Source: Blattamonas nauphoetae | Lineage: Eukaryota; Preaxostyla; Oxymonadida | NCBI GenBank assembly: GCA_033064195.1 | Contig: JARBJD010000727.1 | Span: forward strand, 1 to 20,448 | Length of the DNA stretch: 20,448 nt | Direction of reading: 5' to 3' | Shown: positions 19,691-20,448 of the stretch, one piece after another | How the letters are laid out: each line of letters starts with the position of its first letter | How positions within the stretch are numbered: the first letter of the stretch is position 1 | Position numbers and translations under genes: made by a program | The notes under the pieces: generated by a model | Told to the model about the DNA's origin: nothing | What the model saw: the letters and a program-made list of their open reading frames with translations, nothing else | Databases searched by the model: none

Positions 19691-20418
19691 ATGACAGAGA
19701 GCAATGATCCATCTTCCGAAGCTTTAATTTCTCGACCAATAAGGCTGATTGAGCCACACGAACTAGCAGAAATGATCAAAACCTCACCAAACAATGTCGT
19801 TGTTGTGGATCTCAGGGATGAAGATTACGTGGAGGGCTGCATTCCACATAGTGAGCATTATCCATCAGACGGATTTGAGGAGGCAGTGTACACGTTAATA
19901 GACTCAATCAAAGCCAAGAACCCTCAACCATCGTGGATTGTGTTTCACTGTCAGCAAAGGTTGTCTTCCTTCATTTATTCTTATTTCGTGATATCAGCAT
20001 GAGTAGAGGCCCAAAAGGAGCACGTCTGTTTCAGAAAGAAGCGAAAGACATTCTCCCAAACATCTGAGTTGTTGTGCTGAGAGGAGGATGGAATGCGTGG
20101 GCAGACAGATATTGGGGTGAAGAAGGAATGGTCTGGAATTCTCCGTTTCAATCATTTTTGCCAGATTCAGCCGATTCTCGTAATCTCCACAACAATTGGA
20201 CCCACACCATCCTTTTCCTTCACGTCATGATTCAATCTTGCCCTCTAACTTCATCACAAAGTGACATCCACCCGTCAGTAGGATAACCAAAGCGACTACG
20301 ACTTCACCTCACTTCCAGACAACTGAAAAACAGGAAACAAACGTCATCTCCAAAGCACGAGTTTTTTCGTCGTTCTGAAGACATCCAAAGAATGATTGAA
20401 ATGGAAGGAGGAGCTTGA
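19691..20418 (+). CDS. CDC25/ACR2-type rhodanese-fold phosphatase or arsenate reductase (three exons, one in-frame TGA)
   Basis: Exons 19691-19959, 19998-20273 and 20319-20418 total 645 nt (215 codons including the stop). Exon 1 has the rhodanese core VVVVDLRDEDYVEGCI and an HYPSD motif as in small CDC25-like proteins. It ends in WIVFHCQQ; splicing adds S-M-S-R-G-P, giving the catalytic loop H-C-x5-R (Cys87, Arg93) that defines cysteine-based phosphatases and Acr2-type arsenate reductases. VVVLRGGWNAW matches the C-terminal rhodanese strand. A TGA at 20065-20067 lies in frame between ILPNI and VVVLRGGW, in a position not conserved in the family; a CGA-to-TGA change, a sequencing error or a true nonsense mutation could explain it. 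The third exon is inferred: GT at 20274 and AG at 20318 restore frame into HEFFRRSEDIQRMIEMEGGA, then TGA. Without this second intron the frame would stop at 20284-20286. Substrate (phosphoprotein or arsenate) cannot be told from sequence. Confidence 0.7.
19960..19997 (+). other. 38-bp intron splitting the HCX5R catalytic loop
   Basis: The sequence GTTGTCTTCC...GATATCAG has canonical GT and AG ends and a pyrimidine-rich body. Its removal joins CAG CAA AG to C ATG AGT AGA GGC CCA and restores C-x5-R-G-P. Unspliced reading ends at a stop within a few codons. Confidence 0.8.
20274..20318 (+). other. Putative 45-bp second intron of the rhodanese gene
   Basis: It begins GTCAGTAG and ends CACTTCCAG. 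Removing it fuses ...SDIHP to QLKNRKQ in frame and leads to a charged C-terminal tail ending at 20418. It resembles the first intron in size and ends. No conserved family motif confirms the tail. Confidence 0.5.
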
Positions 20419-20448
20419 TGACAAAGCATATGTCAAACCTTCTGAGGT

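Overview
The window looks like nuclear DNA of a gut-dwelling metamonad protist, most likely an oxymonad close to Blattamonas. Three things point there: spliceosomal introns of only about 38-52 bp, compact spacing between genes, and a giant secreted beta-helix protein with a C-terminal membrane anchor and degenerate kinase domain, an architecture I recall as greatly expanded in Blattamonas nauphoetae. The assignment rests on recalled family features, not on a database search.

Layout. (1) 151-3072 is a non-autonomous DNA transposon. It has hAT-like ends, a perfect 8-bp target duplication (ATCTCGTG at 151-158 and 3065-3072) and inverted arms. Its left arm is interrupted by a second, foldback-type element (279-914) with its own imperfect 8-bp duplication. 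The interior has no recognisable transposase but keeps a minus-strand protein-like reading frame (1477-1908). (2) 3154-3996 (minus) is a decayed N-terminal piece of a secreted beta-helix protein, a relative of the large gene next to it. (3) 3997-5464 shows no convincing gene. (4) 5465-16423 (minus) is one giant surface-protein gene of about 3,650 codons: signal peptide, polymorphic-membrane-protein-like repeats, a series of about 260-300 residue beta-helix modules each opening with a paired-cysteine motif, a pre-membrane domain, one transmembrane helix and a cytoplasmic pseudokinase. Eight single-base frame changes split it, with no nonsense codon seen between them. (5) 16636-19155 (minus) is an unidentified helical, probably ARM/HEAT-like protein with four frame changes, all of the 'one base missing' kind. 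(6) 19691-20418 (plus) is a CDC25/ACR2-type rhodanese phosphatase or arsenate reductase in three exons. Its first intron splits the HCX5R catalytic loop, and one in-frame TGA lies downstream of the active site.

The three genes do not form an obvious pathway. Genes 4 and 5 are co-oriented with 212 bp between them, while genes 5 and 6 are divergent and share a 535-bp intergenic region. The most informative features are the nested transposons with readable target duplications, the modular surface protein joined to a pseudokinase, and the frame-change pattern, which must be resolved (consensus error or decay) before either large gene is called functional.
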